DNA of 64,000 nucleotides, from positions 62,001 through 126,000 of the forward strand of contig NZ_JAUHLN010000005.1 of NCBI RefSeq assembly GCF_030412265.1. Reading direction: 5' to 3'. The translations under genes were made by a program, and so were the position numbers. Positions 9,611 to 18,203 of this stretch are shown one piece after another. This DNA comes from Fictibacillus terranigra (GTDB taxonomy: Bacteria > Bacillota > Bacilli > Bacillales > Fictibacillaceae). Each line of letters begins with the position of its first letter. Position 1 is the stretch's first letter. The notes beneath the pieces are model-generated. The model worked only from the letters and a program-made list of their open reading frames with translations, was not told the origin of the DNA and ran no database searches.

Positions 9611-10543
9611 TTACTCTCCTTCTTTCATTTGGAATGATACCGCTTGTTTAGCGCTGCCAAGGAAATGTTCTATTTTTTCAATGACGGTTTCTTCTACAGC
9701 ATCTTGTGCCAATTTTAAATGGGCTGGTGATAAAGCTTTGCATTCCAGATTTGTCATTCTGTCTTTTCTTTTGATTGCAGCCAGCAATGAAAGCTCTAGA
9801 TCTGTTGCAATATTCACCTTGCTGATTCCGCCGTTTGGGAGATGAATGGCTTCTTTTATCATTGAGGAAGGAATGCCGGATCCTCCATGAAGAACAAGGT
9901 GAACCGGTGTCAATTGGCGGATCGCTTTTAATCGGCTAATATCAATCTTCGGCTGTTTTACGTTATAGACACCATGTGCTGTTCCAACCGATACGGCCAA
10001 TGCATCACACTTTGTCTCACTGACAAACTTCAATGCTTCTTCCGGGTCAGTATAAAGCTCCTCATCTTTGTCCGTTTCCACGAAATCGGTCGTTCCAATT
10101 TTCCCTAATTCTGCTTCTGCAGAAATTCCTTTTGAATGAGCATAGGCCACTGCTTCCCTGCTTATGCCAATATTTTCAGCAAGGTCTTTTTCAGATGCAT
10201 CGATCATAACGGAAGTGAAGCCAGCATCAATTGCATCAACAATAACTGAAAACTCCTTGGTATGATCAAGATGCAAAGCGGCGGGAACAGATATCTCCTC
10301 TTGCTGGATGCAACGGTAAAATTCGCCCGCAAATTCAGCTGGTGTGATTCCATATCGCTCCAATTCCTTTTGTGATATTTGCACGATTACCGGTGAGTCT
10401 GTTTTTTGAGCAGCTCGTAAAACTGAAGGAATCATTGGGGTATACCGTGGTGAGAAGGCTCCAATGGCAAAGATATGCTGTTCTGCCTTTTCTAAAACTT
10501 CTTTTAATGTAAACACATTTTTAAGTTTTATGTTATTTGACAT
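9611..10543 (-). CDS. Class II ketose-bisphosphate aldolase
   Basis: Zinc-dependent aldolase of the fructose/tagatose-bisphosphate (FbaA, GatY, KbaY) family, 310 residues. Visible signatures are AALHLDHTKE (Asp93 and zinc-ligand His94), MIDASEKDL, AELGKIG, the zinc ligand in GTAHGVYN (about residue 188) and VLHGGSGIP (about 217), followed by KVNIATDLE. It would cleave a ketose bisphosphate derived from the imported sugar into two trioses. The position in front of GH84 and behind the importer makes it part of the glycan pathway. No sugar kinase is seen in the window, so the phosphorylation step is not accounted for. The true substrate could be fructose-, tagatose- or another bisphosphate. Confidence 0.88.
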   Translation of the reverse strand: MSNNIKLKNVFTLKEVLEKAEQHIFAIGAFSPRYTPMIPSVLRAAQKTDSPVIVQISQKELERYGITPAEFAGEFYRCIQQEEISVPAALHLDHTKEFSVIVDAIDAGFTSVMIDASEKDLAENIGISREAVAYAHSKGISAEAELGKIGTTDFVETDKDEELYTDPEEALKFVSETKCDALAVSVGTAHGVYNVKQPKIDISRLKAIRQLTPVHLVLHGGSGIPSSMIKEAIHLPNGGISKVNIATDLELSLLAAIKRKDRMTNLECKALSPAHLKLAQDAVEETVIEKIEHFLGSAKQAVSFQMKEGE

Positions 10544-10647
10544 AATCTAATCTCCCTATGTGTTAATTTGCAGGAACCACTAAATATCAATGAAATCTAT
10601 GATAAAAACTCCGGAGCAAAGTAATAGTTTAATAGGCTAAAAGATGA

Positions 10648-11523
10648 TCAGCCTTTAGAACCGGCCGATAAATTCATTCCTTCAATAAAATATCTCTGGA
10701 ACAAGAAGAAGATAAGAATCACGGGAAGCAAAGCCATAAGGGATCCTGCCATTAAATAGTTCCATTGAGTATCATTTTGCCCCTTGAACACTTGTAAAGC
10801 GAGCTGCAGGGTGTAGAGCCGTTCATCATTAATAAATAACAAAGGACCAAGGAAATCATTCCATGCACCGTTAAATGAAAAGATTGCAACGGTTGCTATG
10901 GCCGGTTTTGAAAGAGGGACGATGATTTTCCACCAAATGTACAAGTGGCTGGCACCATCCATTTTCGCAGCTTCAATAAGCTCATTGGGAATAGTTAAAT
11001 AGAACTGACGAAGTAAAAAGATATAGAAGGCACTTCCGAAGAAAGCAGGAAGTATGAGAGGAAGATAGGTATTTAACCACCCAAGTTTTGCATATAAAAC
11101 ATATTGTGGAATTAAAGTGACAAATCCAGGAATCATCATCGTGACTAAGACGATGGCAAATAATATATTACGGCCTTTAAACGCTATTTTTGAAAATCCA
11201 TAGGCAATAAAAGAATTGGCAAGAACGTTGCCGATCACGACACAGAAAGTGATTAATACGGTATTTAAGGTATATCGTAAAAATGGTCCTTTATGAATCG
11301 TCTCAATGTAGTTTTCAAAGTGCCACTCTTCAGGTATAAAAGTAGGGGGATAGGTCATAATTTCCTGCATGCTTTTTAATGATGTTGAAACCATCCACCA
11401 GATCGGCGAAAGAATCAGCAAGCTCCCGGATATAAGGATAATGGTTACAAGGGCTTTAACCAATCTCTTTTTAAATTTTACACTTTGGAAGTAATTACGC
11501 TTGGTTTGTGCGGCTAAACTCAT
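10648..11523 (-). CDS. Sugar ABC transporter permease (MalG/LacG type)
   Basis: Inner-membrane permease of a CUT1-type carbohydrate importer, 291 residues with about six transmembrane segments. The cytoplasmic EAA loop that contacts the ATPase is plain near residue 190 (EAAKMDGASHLYIWWKII). The ATG overlaps the stop of the preceding permease gene by 4 bases (ATGA), showing translational coupling. No ATPase gene is present, as in many Bacillus sugar importers that share the MsmX ATPase (family knowledge). Confidence 0.93.
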   Translation of the reverse strand: MSLAAQTKRNYFQSVKFKKRLVKALVTIILISGSLLILSPIWWMVSTSLKSMQEIMTYPPTFIPEEWHFENYIETIHKGPFLRYTLNTVLITFCVVIGNVLANSFIAYGFSKIAFKGRNILFAIVLVTMMIPGFVTLIPQYVLYAKLGWLNTYLPLILPAFFGSAFYIFLLRQFYLTIPNELIEAAKMDGASHLYIWWKIIVPLSKPAIATVAIFSFNGAWNDFLGPLLFINDERLYTLQLALQVFKGQNDTQWNYLMAGSLMALLPVILIFFLFQRYFIEGMNLSAGSKG

Positions 11524-12482
11524 TTTTGATCTTCCCCTTCATAGTGCACCCAGCGCGGGGCTAGCTTTAGATTGATTACGGTCAATACAAGAATGATAAT
11601 GAATAAAATCCAGGACATGGCCATGGCATATCCCATGTCAAATACTTCAAACGCTTTATTCCACATATGTAAATTAAAGAACACCAGCGAGTTGGCAGGT
11701 CCTCCATCACCGCTTTTACTCATGACATACCCTTCCTGGAATATTTGGAAAGCTCCGATCGTACTCGTTACAATATCAAAGAAAATAACCGGGGTAATCA
11801 TTGGCAGTGTAATATGGCGAAACTTCTGAAACGCGCTTGCACCATCAATTTCAGCAGCTTCATATAAGGAAGGGGATACACTCTGAAGGCTGGCTAAATA
11901 AAGAAGCATTCCTCCACCAACACTCCACATCTTCATTAGAATTAAAGCTGGCTTTGTCCATGCTGGATCGGCTAACCATGAAGGACCCTCGATCCCCACC
12001 CAAGAAAGAAGGGTGTTCACAAGCCCTGAAGACGGACTTAATAGCTGCATCCAGAGAAGATACACACCCACACCAGATAGTACCGCCGGTAAGTAATAGA
12101 TTGTTCTGAATACCCTCATTCCCCGTATTCCCTGATTGAGAAGAACAGCGAGAAGAATAGCTCCTGCAGTGGTTAATGGGACAGATATCACCACGTAATA
12201 CAGGGTATTACCTAATGAAATCCATATAATATTGTCATTTGTAAACATTCTTTTATAATTATCCAGACCAATAAAATCCATAGTGGATGTGATATTAAAG
12301 TTAGTAAAACTGCCATAAAGAGAGAACAAAAGCGGGCCAGCCAAAAACACAACAAAACCAATAATCCATGGGGCGACAAACATGTATCCTTGTAATTGTT
12401 CTTTTTGTTTGAATGGAATTTTTGGTTTTTTAGATTTTATATTTGTTTGAGACTTTTGTTTTTGCTCTAAAGTAGGTTGCAT
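11520..12482 (-). CDS. Sugar ABC transporter permease (MalF/LacF type)
   Basis: Partner permease of the importer. An EAA loop lies near the C-terminus (EAAEIDGASAFQKFRHITL) and there are about six membrane segments, the first after a lysine-rich cytoplasmic N-terminus. The open frame extends up to a GTG at 12533, but that start would lie inside a strong stem-loop (12516-12538). The ATG at 12482 has an AAGGG site 9 bases upstream, so I chose it, giving about 320 residues. It couples to the next permease by a 4-base overlap. Confidence 0.9.
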   Translation of the reverse strand: MQPTLEQKQKSQTNIKSKKPKIPFKQKEQLQGYMFVAPWIIGFVVFLAGPLLFSLYGSFTNFNITSTMDFIGLDNYKRMFTNDNIIWISLGNTLYYVVISVPLTTAGAILLAVLLNQGIRGMRVFRTIYYLPAVLSGVGVYLLWMQLLSPSSGLVNTLLSWVGIEGPSWLADPAWTKPALILMKMWSVGGGMLLYLASLQSVSPSLYEAAEIDGASAFQKFRHITLPMITPVIFFDIVTSTIGAFQIFQEGYVMSKSGDGGPANSLVFFNLHMWNKAFEVFDMGYAMAMSWILFIIILVLTVINLKLAPRWVHYEGEDQK

Positions 12483-12515
12483 TGCGTTCATCCCTTCATT
12501 CGGAGGTGAAAAATC

Positions 12516-12538
12516 AGGGAGTGATTCGTTCACTCCCT
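12516..12538 (-). terminator. Intercistronic stem-loop after the binding-protein gene
   Basis: AGGGAGTG and CACTCCCT form an 8-bp stem with a 7-base loop, followed on the minus strand by GATTTTTC. It begins 13 bases after the binding-protein stop codon and precedes the permease genes. Such hairpins typically act as partial terminators or 3' stabilisers so that the binding protein is made in excess over the permeases. Confidence 0.6.
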
Positions 12539-12551
12539 AAATTTTGAAGCA

Positions 12552-13886
12552 TTATTTATTGCTTTTTACAAGCTTCTTCACGGCTTTTTGTGCTGCATCC
12601 AATCCTTCTTTAGGTGATTTTTTTCCTAAAAGAACCGCATCCAGTTCAGGATTTATTAAGTTGGTGTAATCTGGTGCTTCAAGAGGTGTAGGTGTCAACA
12701 GAGTTTGTTTCATATTATCAACAGCAGCGGAATATACCATTTTTCCGTCATCGGTGAAATCTTTGCTCTTAGAGGCATTTTCTGATGCTTTTTTGTTTGC
12801 GACATTATCAAAGTTTTTCTCTGCCCAATACTGCTGCGCTTGTACATCCGTTAAATATTTTAAAAACTCAAACGCTTCTTTCGGGTGTTTAGCGCCTTTC
12901 GGAATCTCAGCCGCAAAGCCACCGCCCCAGCTTGTATGTCCTGAACCTGGTTGCATTTCTGGAAGAGGAGCAACCCCAAAGTTAATATCTTTTCCGTAGT
13001 CTCGGATTTTGGTATAAAAAGTGGCCGCATCCGTTGTCATGGCCAGCTTGCCCGCAACAAATGGGTCAGCAGTCTCTTCCCCAAACTCTGCTTTAAAGGA
13101 ATTGATGACTTTATCGCCATAGGAGTCATAATAATTTTTCACCCATGTTAAAGCTTCCACATTTTTGGGATCGTTAATGATTGGTTTTTTGGCTTTAAAA
13201 TCCCAATATCCTTTTCCGTCAGCCGTAATCATCCATACATCTGACGCGATGCCGTAGTTTGGAAGATATCCTATCCTTGTATACTTCTTACCTTTTTTCA
13301 CATCTAGCTTCTTGCCGTATTCCTCTAACTCTGCCCATGTTTTTGGCGGTGAATTAGGGTCAAGGCCAGCTTCTTTAAACATGTCTTTGTTGTAGAACAA
13401 TAAGCGGGTGTCTGTATTGAATGGAAGAGCGTATGGGTCGCCTTTGTATAGGGTCGCCTTATATAGTTCCGGATAAAAACGATTCTTTAATTCAGGATCC
13501 TTTGCTATATACTTTGCAAGATTGGTATTTTGGGCATTCTTTGCGCGTGTTGAAACGGAGTTGATGTCATTAATAATTAAGTCTGCCGGGTTGCCGGCAG
13601 CAATGGAAGCTAAGTTCTTTGTCCAAATATCCCCCCAGGGCAAATATGTATGTTTGACTTCGATCCGATCCTGGGATTTATTGAAATCACTGATAATTTT
13701 TTCAATGACAGGCCGACGGATTTCAGAACCCCAAAACGTCCAAAAATCAACAACTACTTTTCCCCCTTTTTCGGGACCGTTCCCATTTTGCCCATTGCTT
13801 TCTTTACTTGAACAGCCTGAAAGGATGAGAGCAATACTCAAAACTAAAAGAAACAAAGACATCAGAGCTTTTCTCGGCTTTTTCAC
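12552..13886 (-). CDS. Sugar ABC transporter substrate-binding lipoprotein
   Basis: Extracellular solute-binding protein (family 1, MalE type) that delivers an oligosaccharide to the two permeases encoded downstream. The N-terminus has lysines, a hydrophobic stretch and the lipobox ILSGC, so it is lipid-anchored outside the membrane. The mature protein begins with a short polar linker and a typical periplasmic-binding fold with WTFWGSE near its start. Two in-frame GTG starts exist (13913 and 13886). The second follows a perfect GGGGGA site at 7-base spacing and is preferred, giving 444 residues. A GGGACCGTTCCC element lies inside the gene near its 5' end. Confidence 0.93.
   Translation of the reverse strand: MKKPRKALMSLFLLVLSIALILSGCSSKESNGQNGNGPEKGGKVVVDFWTFWGSEIRRPVIEKIISDFNKSQDRIEVKHTYLPWGDIWTKNLASIAAGNPADLIINDINSVSTRAKNAQNTNLAKYIAKDPELKNRFYPELYKATLYKGDPYALPFNTDTRLLFYNKDMFKEAGLDPNSPPKTWAELEEYGKKLDVKKGKKYTRIGYLPNYGIASDVWMITADGKGYWDFKAKKPIINDPKNVEALTWVKNYYDSYGDKVINSFKAEFGEETADPFVAGKLAMTTDAATFYTKIRDYGKDINFGVAPLPEMQPGSGHTSWGGGFAAEIPKGAKHPKEAFEFLKYLTDVQAQQYWAEKNFDNVANKKASENASKSKDFTDDGKMVYSAAVDNMKQTLLTPTPLEAPDYTNLINPELDAVLLGKKSPKEGLDAAQKAVKKLVKSNK
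13773..13784. promoter_or_regulatory. GGGACCGTTCCC element inside the binding-protein gene
   Basis: This 12-mer is identical to the copy at 17011-17022 and nearly identical to 17084-17095. It is an imperfect palindrome of the kind bound by LacI-type regulators. Here it lies about 100 bases into the coding sequence and could be a downstream auxiliary operator. It encodes part of the linker (NGNGPE), so a coding coincidence is possible. Confidence 0.35.
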
Positions 13887-14067
13887 ATCATTTCCCCCTT
13901 TAATTTTTTTCACGCCAATCCCACATTTTTTTCATTTATCATGAATGAATGTTGACCATTTTTAAATCGTTTTGTGGGTTTCTAGAGGTTTTAGGTATAA
14001 TTTCGACGGAGTTTGTGGTATTTACTTTCATTTTTGTGGGATTTTGGTGACTTGTTTATATTATTGT

Positions 14068-14081
14068 TGAATGCGCTTTAA
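14068..14081. promoter_or_regulatory. Weak cre-like box upstream of the importer genes
   Basis: TGAATGCGCTTTAA keeps the central GCGCTTT of CcpA sites but has two mismatches to the WTGNAANCGNWNNCWW consensus. It lies in the 240-base AT-rich gap between the DUF624 gene and the importer. An inverted repeat (TCAGGAAA/TTTCCTGA, 14106-14144) is next to it. I see no convincing promoter there. Confidence 0.25.
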
Positions 14082-14155
14082 AAGTCAATATATTCTGAAA
14101 ATATATCAGGAAACTTTTACTCGTTTTTTTCGACATTTTCCTGAAGTATTAATCT

Positions 14156-14764
14156 CTAAATATTAAGGAACTTATGAGATAATTTAATCATACCAATTCG
14201 ACCTATTTTGCTAATGATCAAGGCTATCAAGCTTCCAAATACTAATACCCCAGCTCCTGTAAATAATAGAACCAGTAATAAAACCAACAACAATCCACAT
14301 AACATCACAAAGGACGTAAAAGGCTGCCGTACTGCTACCATTAAGGAAATAAACAACGTTTTATACCAAGAAAAGTGGTACTGGAGGAAAACTGGAATAC
14401 TGTATAAAGCCGTAGTTAAGTAAACAATCGCTAATACACTGATTGAATAACGAAGGGTTATGAGTTCAGCAGTATCTGAACCTGCCAAGATGTTCCAATC
14501 TATGTAGAAAAATATCCCGATCACACAGACAGCGAAACCAGTGGGGTAACTCTTTAAAAAGATTTTGCGAAATTCTCTATAGAATGTGGGGATAATTGCT
14601 AGATCCTTATCCTCTTCCATCCATTTATTTATGACGGAACACATTGTAAAAGTAGCCGGGATTACAGTGATGATGGGGAGACAAAACATAATCCATACCA
14701 CATTTAAACACAACAGCCTCCAGATCCACTCCATTAAAAACAGGATTGCTTTTTTAAACATCAT
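14156..14764 (-). CDS. YesL-like DUF624 integral membrane protein
   Basis: Small membrane protein of 202 residues with about five hydrophobic segments and the DUF624 pattern at its start (WIWRLLCLNVVWIMFCLPII, then TFTMCSVINKW). YesL-type proteins are encoded with CUT1 sugar importers and polysaccharide-degradation genes in Bacillus; their role is not established, and an accessory function in uptake is a common suggestion. The start has a GGAGAGAG site. It sits directly before the importer genes on the same strand. Confidence 0.85.
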   Translation of the reverse strand: MMFKKAILFLMEWIWRLLCLNVVWIMFCLPIITVIPATFTMCSVINKWMEEDKDLAIIPTFYREFRKIFLKSYPTGFAVCVIGIFFYIDWNILAGSDTAELITLRYSISVLAIVYLTTALYSIPVFLQYHFSWYKTLFISLMVAVRQPFTSFVMLCGLLLVLLLVLLFTGAGVLVFGSLIALIISKIGRIGMIKLSHKFLNI

Positions 14765-14836
14765 ACTCTCTCCTAAATTTTATATTCTGTTAGCTGGGGG
14801 GTGAGTTTTCCGCTTGTCTACGTGCACAATTAACGG

Positions 14837-14872
14837 TAAAGGATTAACTTAAGATATTAAGTCAATCCTTTA
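14837..14872. repeat. 15-bp near-perfect inverted repeat
   Basis: TAAAGGATTAACTTAA and TTAAGTCAATCCTTTA pair over about 15 bp with one mismatch around a 4-base loop, in the gap between the dehydrogenase and DUF624 genes. It has no T-run, so it is either a weak bidirectional terminator, an mRNA-processing site or an operator. Confidence 0.45.
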
Positions 14873-14995
14873 TGCTATTAAAATAAAATCTCAATATTCA
14901 CTTTTGTATCGTATTGAATGCTGTCCGGGGGGAGGAAAATTTTTCACCAAACCAACCGGAACATTTTTGGTTGATTATTTCGTTTACGTAACATC

Positions 14996-16000
14996 TTATA
15001 GCTTGGGAACTGGAGCTTCATAATTAATTTTTATTATGTTCCCTGAATCGAGTGCTTCCTTGGCTGCAATCGCTACCGATAGCGAAAGAATGCTATCTTT
15101 ATAAGTGGATAGGACCAGGGAAGGATTGTTTTCGGAGATCGCTCTTGCAAAGGATTCCAGCTCCCTGCGGTATAACCCCTCGTCCTTTGATAAAAAATGG
15201 ACTTTCTCTCCATCAATTTTTCCGCTGACACTTCCCTCTACAAGATCTAGAATTAAATGCAGTTCATCAGAAATAAGTTCAATATTGGTAAAGACATCTG
15301 GATACGACCAAGAATGAGTATGATTTTGAATAATATCATTTTGGTATTTCATACAGAGGCTAAAGCTGTCTTCTACTGTGAAATCCTCACTTTTTGGGAC
15401 TATCAAGTTTTCCTGATATCCTGATAGCTGTTCTACCTCTCCAATCAGGTAACGTGATAAATCAAAGATATGCACTGCCTGGTCGAATGCGGGCCCTCCG
15501 GAACGTCCTTTATCAAAAAACCATCGAGGCCAATTGGGACGCAGAGCAAGTCCGTCAAGCATGGCACTCCGGATAAGAGCGATTCGTCGGCCGGCTATTA
15601 ATTCCTTTGTGTGCGCTGCTGCCTGGCTGTACCGATACATAAAACCAACACTATTGATGACACCTGTGCGCTCTAAGATATCGTCTATCTTTTTAGCCAT
15701 TTTTAAATCCTTTGCAGGAGGTTTTTCTATAAAACAATGGATGCCTCGTTCAGCCGCTTCCCGTACCAAATGCTCACGAATCTCCGGCTGTGTGCAAATG
15801 ATGACCCCCTCGGGATAAGATTTCTCGAGCATCTCGACATAATCCGTGAAGCCCTTGACCCCAAATTTGGTCTCAGCTTTCTTTAACATATCTTCATTTA
15901 CATCACATACACCGACTACCTCGATACCCTTTATTTCATTCATCGTATTTAAGTGCCCCTGGCCCTGCCAGCCGGTGCCTACTACAGCGATACGTACCAT
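14996..16000 (-). CDS. Gfo/Idh/MocA-family sugar oxidoreductase
   Basis: NAD(P)-dependent sugar dehydrogenase of 334 residues. A Rossmann domain opens with VRIAVVGTGWQGQGHL (glycine-rich nucleotide loop) and continues with the family signature CFIEKPPAKDL (catalytic Lys of EKP, about residue 94). The C-terminal substrate domain carries GGPAFDQAVHIFDLSRYL, with the conserved Asp/His pair. A GAGGAGAAG site precedes the ATG. It lies 23 bases after the isomerase gene and both probably act on the same sugar, by oxidation or epimerisation at one carbon. The substrate is unknown. Confidence 0.9.
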   Translation of the reverse strand: MVRIAVVGTGWQGQGHLNTMNEIKGIEVVGVCDVNEDMLKKAETKFGVKGFTDYVEMLEKSYPEGVIICTQPEIREHLVREAAERGIHCFIEKPPAKDLKMAKKIDDILERTGVINSVGFMYRYSQAAAHTKELIAGRRIALIRSAMLDGLALRPNWPRWFFDKGRSGGPAFDQAVHIFDLSRYLIGEVEQLSGYQENLIVPKSEDFTVEDSFSLCMKYQNDIIQNHTHSWSYPDVFTNIELISDELHLILDLVEGSVSGKIDGEKVHFLSKDEGLYRRELESFARAISENNPSLVLSTYKDSILSLSVAIAAKEALDSGNIIKINYEAPVPKL

Positions 16001-16023
16001 GTACTTCTCCTCATTTCACATTT

Positions 16024-16833
16024 TTATTTTCTGGTAGTGTATGTGCCAGTTTCAAATGCAGACTTTATCCATTGAAGTGCAACGGCACAATCGTGAGTAG
16101 GATCGTGATCTCCAGCTTCATATTCAATAGAGAGAGTACGATCATAATTCATTTCTTTTAATACTTTAATACAATCCCCAATTCCGACGATACCTTCCCC
16201 TAATGCGACTGGATGATGCTGGCCTGTTGCTTTTACATCCTTTAAATGCACATGAAATAAAAACTCTTTTAAATCCTGCAGGGCGTGGGGTGCAGAATAA
16301 CCCTGAGTTCCGAACCATCCTGTATCCACTGCGGCTCCAATGAGGTCACCATAATCCCCAATTACCGTCCTTATTTCGTCAGGATGTTTTTCCGGGTGGT
16401 TCTCAACCGCAACTTTTAATCCATATTCATTACATAATCCATAAATGACAGGACCAGCCTCTTTTGAAATGCCACTGGTAATCATGTCAATCCCCAGCAT
16501 TTTTGCTGTATCAAAACAGAGACGGGTCCACCTTGGGTATCTCACAGGATCACCAAGAGAACAAGAATAAGAATAGACACTAAGGCAATGTTTCTGCCAA
16601 ATTTCTTTTAGTTCCTCTGCTAAATACGGCGTCATAAACTTGGGGAAGGCATGTCCCATCCACAGCTCAATATGTTCAAACCCAGCGTTCTTAATATCCA
16701 AACAAATACGATCAAATTCGGCCAGACTGAAGTTTTCAATTACTTGACGTTCCGCATTTCCCCACTCGTCCATGCTTGTTTCATAATTGGCTGCACGAGC
16801 AAAGTAATTTGCAGTTTGAAAGCCAATAAGCAT
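16024..16833 (-). CDS. Sugar phosphate isomerase/epimerase (xylose-isomerase-like TIM barrel)
   Basis: TIM-barrel protein of 269 residues of the AP-endonuclease-2/IolE superfamily, members of which isomerise or dehydrate sugars using a divalent metal. Conserved metal-site stretches are visible: ENHPEKHPDE (Glu-x-His), AAVDTGWFG, FHVHLKDVKATG and SIEYEAGD, each carrying the expected Glu, Asp or His. It is the first gene of the long minus-strand glycan run. Its upstream region has a cre-like box and two GGGACCGTTCC elements, so this is the likely main promoter of the locus. The ATG follows a GGAGAGG site. Confidence 0.87.
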   Translation of the reverse strand: MLIGFQTANYFARAANYETSMDEWGNAERQVIENFSLAEFDRICLDIKNAGFEHIELWMGHAFPKFMTPYLAEELKEIWQKHCLSVYSYSCSLGDPVRYPRWTRLCFDTAKMLGIDMITSGISKEAGPVIYGLCNEYGLKVAVENHPEKHPDEIRTVIGDYGDLIGAAVDTGWFGTQGYSAPHALQDLKEFLFHVHLKDVKATGQHHPVALGEGIVGIGDCIKVLKEMNYDRTLSIEYEAGDHDPTHDCAVALQWIKSAFETGTYTTRK

Positions 16834-16888
16834 TCAATGTCCTCTCCTATCAGTTTCTAAAGTTTTTAGGTTAATTTAATTCCCTATT

Positions 16889-16902
16889 TTAAAGCGCTTC
16901 CA
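16889..16902 (-). promoter_or_regulatory. Candidate cre (CcpA) box
   Basis: On the minus strand the sequence reads TGGAAGCGCTTTAA, with only one deviation from the CcpA consensus. It lies 56 bases upstream of the isomerase start, a position suited to catabolite repression of the glycan operon by preferred sugars. Confidence 0.6.
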
Positions 16903-17010
16903 TTTTGGATTCTAGAAAAATAATGTTATAGCAGTATTCCTCAGCTACTTAAAGCTGGACAACAGAAGACACAGTACTTCTGGTCGTCAGGTTCAGCTTT
17001 TCACTATTTT

Positions 17011-17095
17011 GGGACCGTTCCCTTTTTAATTAGTGAAAATTCAGAAATATTAAAGTATGGAACTGGATAACTACACCCCTAGTGGGACCGTTCCT
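17011..17095. promoter_or_regulatory. Tandem GGGACCGTTCC operator-like elements
   Basis: GGGACCGTTCCC at 17011-17022 and GGGACCGTTCCT at 17084-17095 lie 73 bases apart (seven helical turns) in the 397-base gap between the isomerase and AraC genes. The motif is an imperfect dyad. The third copy in the window is inside the binding-protein gene. No LacI-type repressor is encoded here; the flanking AraC or DeoR protein, or a regulator encoded elsewhere, may bind. Confidence 0.5.
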
Positions 17096-17230
17096 AAATG
17101 TTATAAGCTTAGACTAGTTGATGTGGAAAACGCTGTCAATATAATTCGAGCAAATTGACAAATCTCTTAAGCTAAGGAAGAGGCAAAGATTTAGTATACC
17201 CAGCGCATAGGAAAAGGGTTTATGGAACTA

Positions 17231-18073
17231 CTACATATGGATGAGGCCCATTCTCTTTCGATAATCCCGCGGCGATTGGCCGGTAAACCTTTTAAATTGT
17301 TTATTAAAAGCACTTAGCGACTGAAAACCGCTTGCAAAGGCAAGATCGATCATATTTTCGTTTGTGGAATGAAGTAAGTCCATTGCATTTTGAACGCGCA
17401 ATCGGTTAAGAAATTGATTAGGAGAAAGTCCTGTCAACATACGAAACTCCCTGTAAAACATCGTCCTTCCCATTCCTGTCTTCTTGGCCAATGTGTCACT
17501 ATCAAGTTGATCCTTGTAGTGATCCAGCATATATCCGACAATATCCCCTACTTTTGAAAGAGGAAGGTTTTCATTAGAAGGCTTGAAGTGATCTTTGGCA
17601 AATTCATTCACTTGCAGCAGAATTTCAATGAGGTGCATGTATTGCTGAGTCAACCATGAATCTTCTCCGTTCTCCTGAGCTTTCATTGCATTAATCGCAG
17701 CACTTTTAATTTTTCTAGCAAAAGGCGTATTGGCTGGAATTAAAGGCCGTATATAATGTTTGGCGTAAAAAGGAGCCAGCAGCTTGTTTCCTTTCGGTAT
17801 ATTCCGTACCGATGAAGGCGTAAACAAAATAAGGATGCACTCAAACGGCTGATCGGGTTTAGCATAGCTCCAATGCGGTTCAAAAGGACGGCACAAAAAA
17901 ACATCTCCAGGGCGTCCATAATAAGTCCGATGGCTAAACCTGTATTCCAGCTCGTTATTTAACAAGACACCAATCTCTAAACAATCGTGAATGTGTAAAT
18001 CGTGCTTTTCATGTGATCCCCAAACACGGCAAAAGGCAAAAGACCGTTCCAACCGTAAGTGCTCTACATACAT
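17231..18073 (-). CDS. AraC-family transcriptional regulator
   Basis: Sugar-responsive activator of 280 residues. The N-terminal cupin-like sensing domain shows LHIHDCLEIGVLLN, YGRPGDVFLCRP and FEPHWS (about residues 24-80). The C-terminal part has two AraC helix-turn-helix motifs (DSDTLAKKTGMGRTMFYREF and MIDLAFASGFQSLSAFNKQF) and ends with the typical RFTGQSPRDYRKR. A GGGGGTG site precedes the ATG. It is divergent from the dehydrogenase gene at 18204 and upstream of the glycan operon, so it is the likely local activator of either or both. Confidence 0.93.
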   Translation of the reverse strand: MYVEHLRLERSFAFCRVWGSHEKHDLHIHDCLEIGVLLNNELEYRFSHRTYYGRPGDVFLCRPFEPHWSYAKPDQPFECILILFTPSSVRNIPKGNKLLAPFYAKHYIRPLIPANTPFARKIKSAAINAMKAQENGEDSWLTQQYMHLIEILLQVNEFAKDHFKPSNENLPLSKVGDIVGYMLDHYKDQLDSDTLAKKTGMGRTMFYREFRMLTGLSPNQFLNRLRVQNAMDLLHSTNENMIDLAFASGFQSLSAFNKQFKRFTGQSPRDYRKRMGLIHM

Positions 18074-18203
18074 TTATTCACCCCCTAATCCATTTTATCT
18101 CATAATTGGTTTGGACAAAATGACAAGTTTTGAAGGAGTTTGGAAAAGAATTCTATTGGTACCTATGGTAGATTGATTTCATTAAAAAGATTGAGGTGAA
18201 AGA

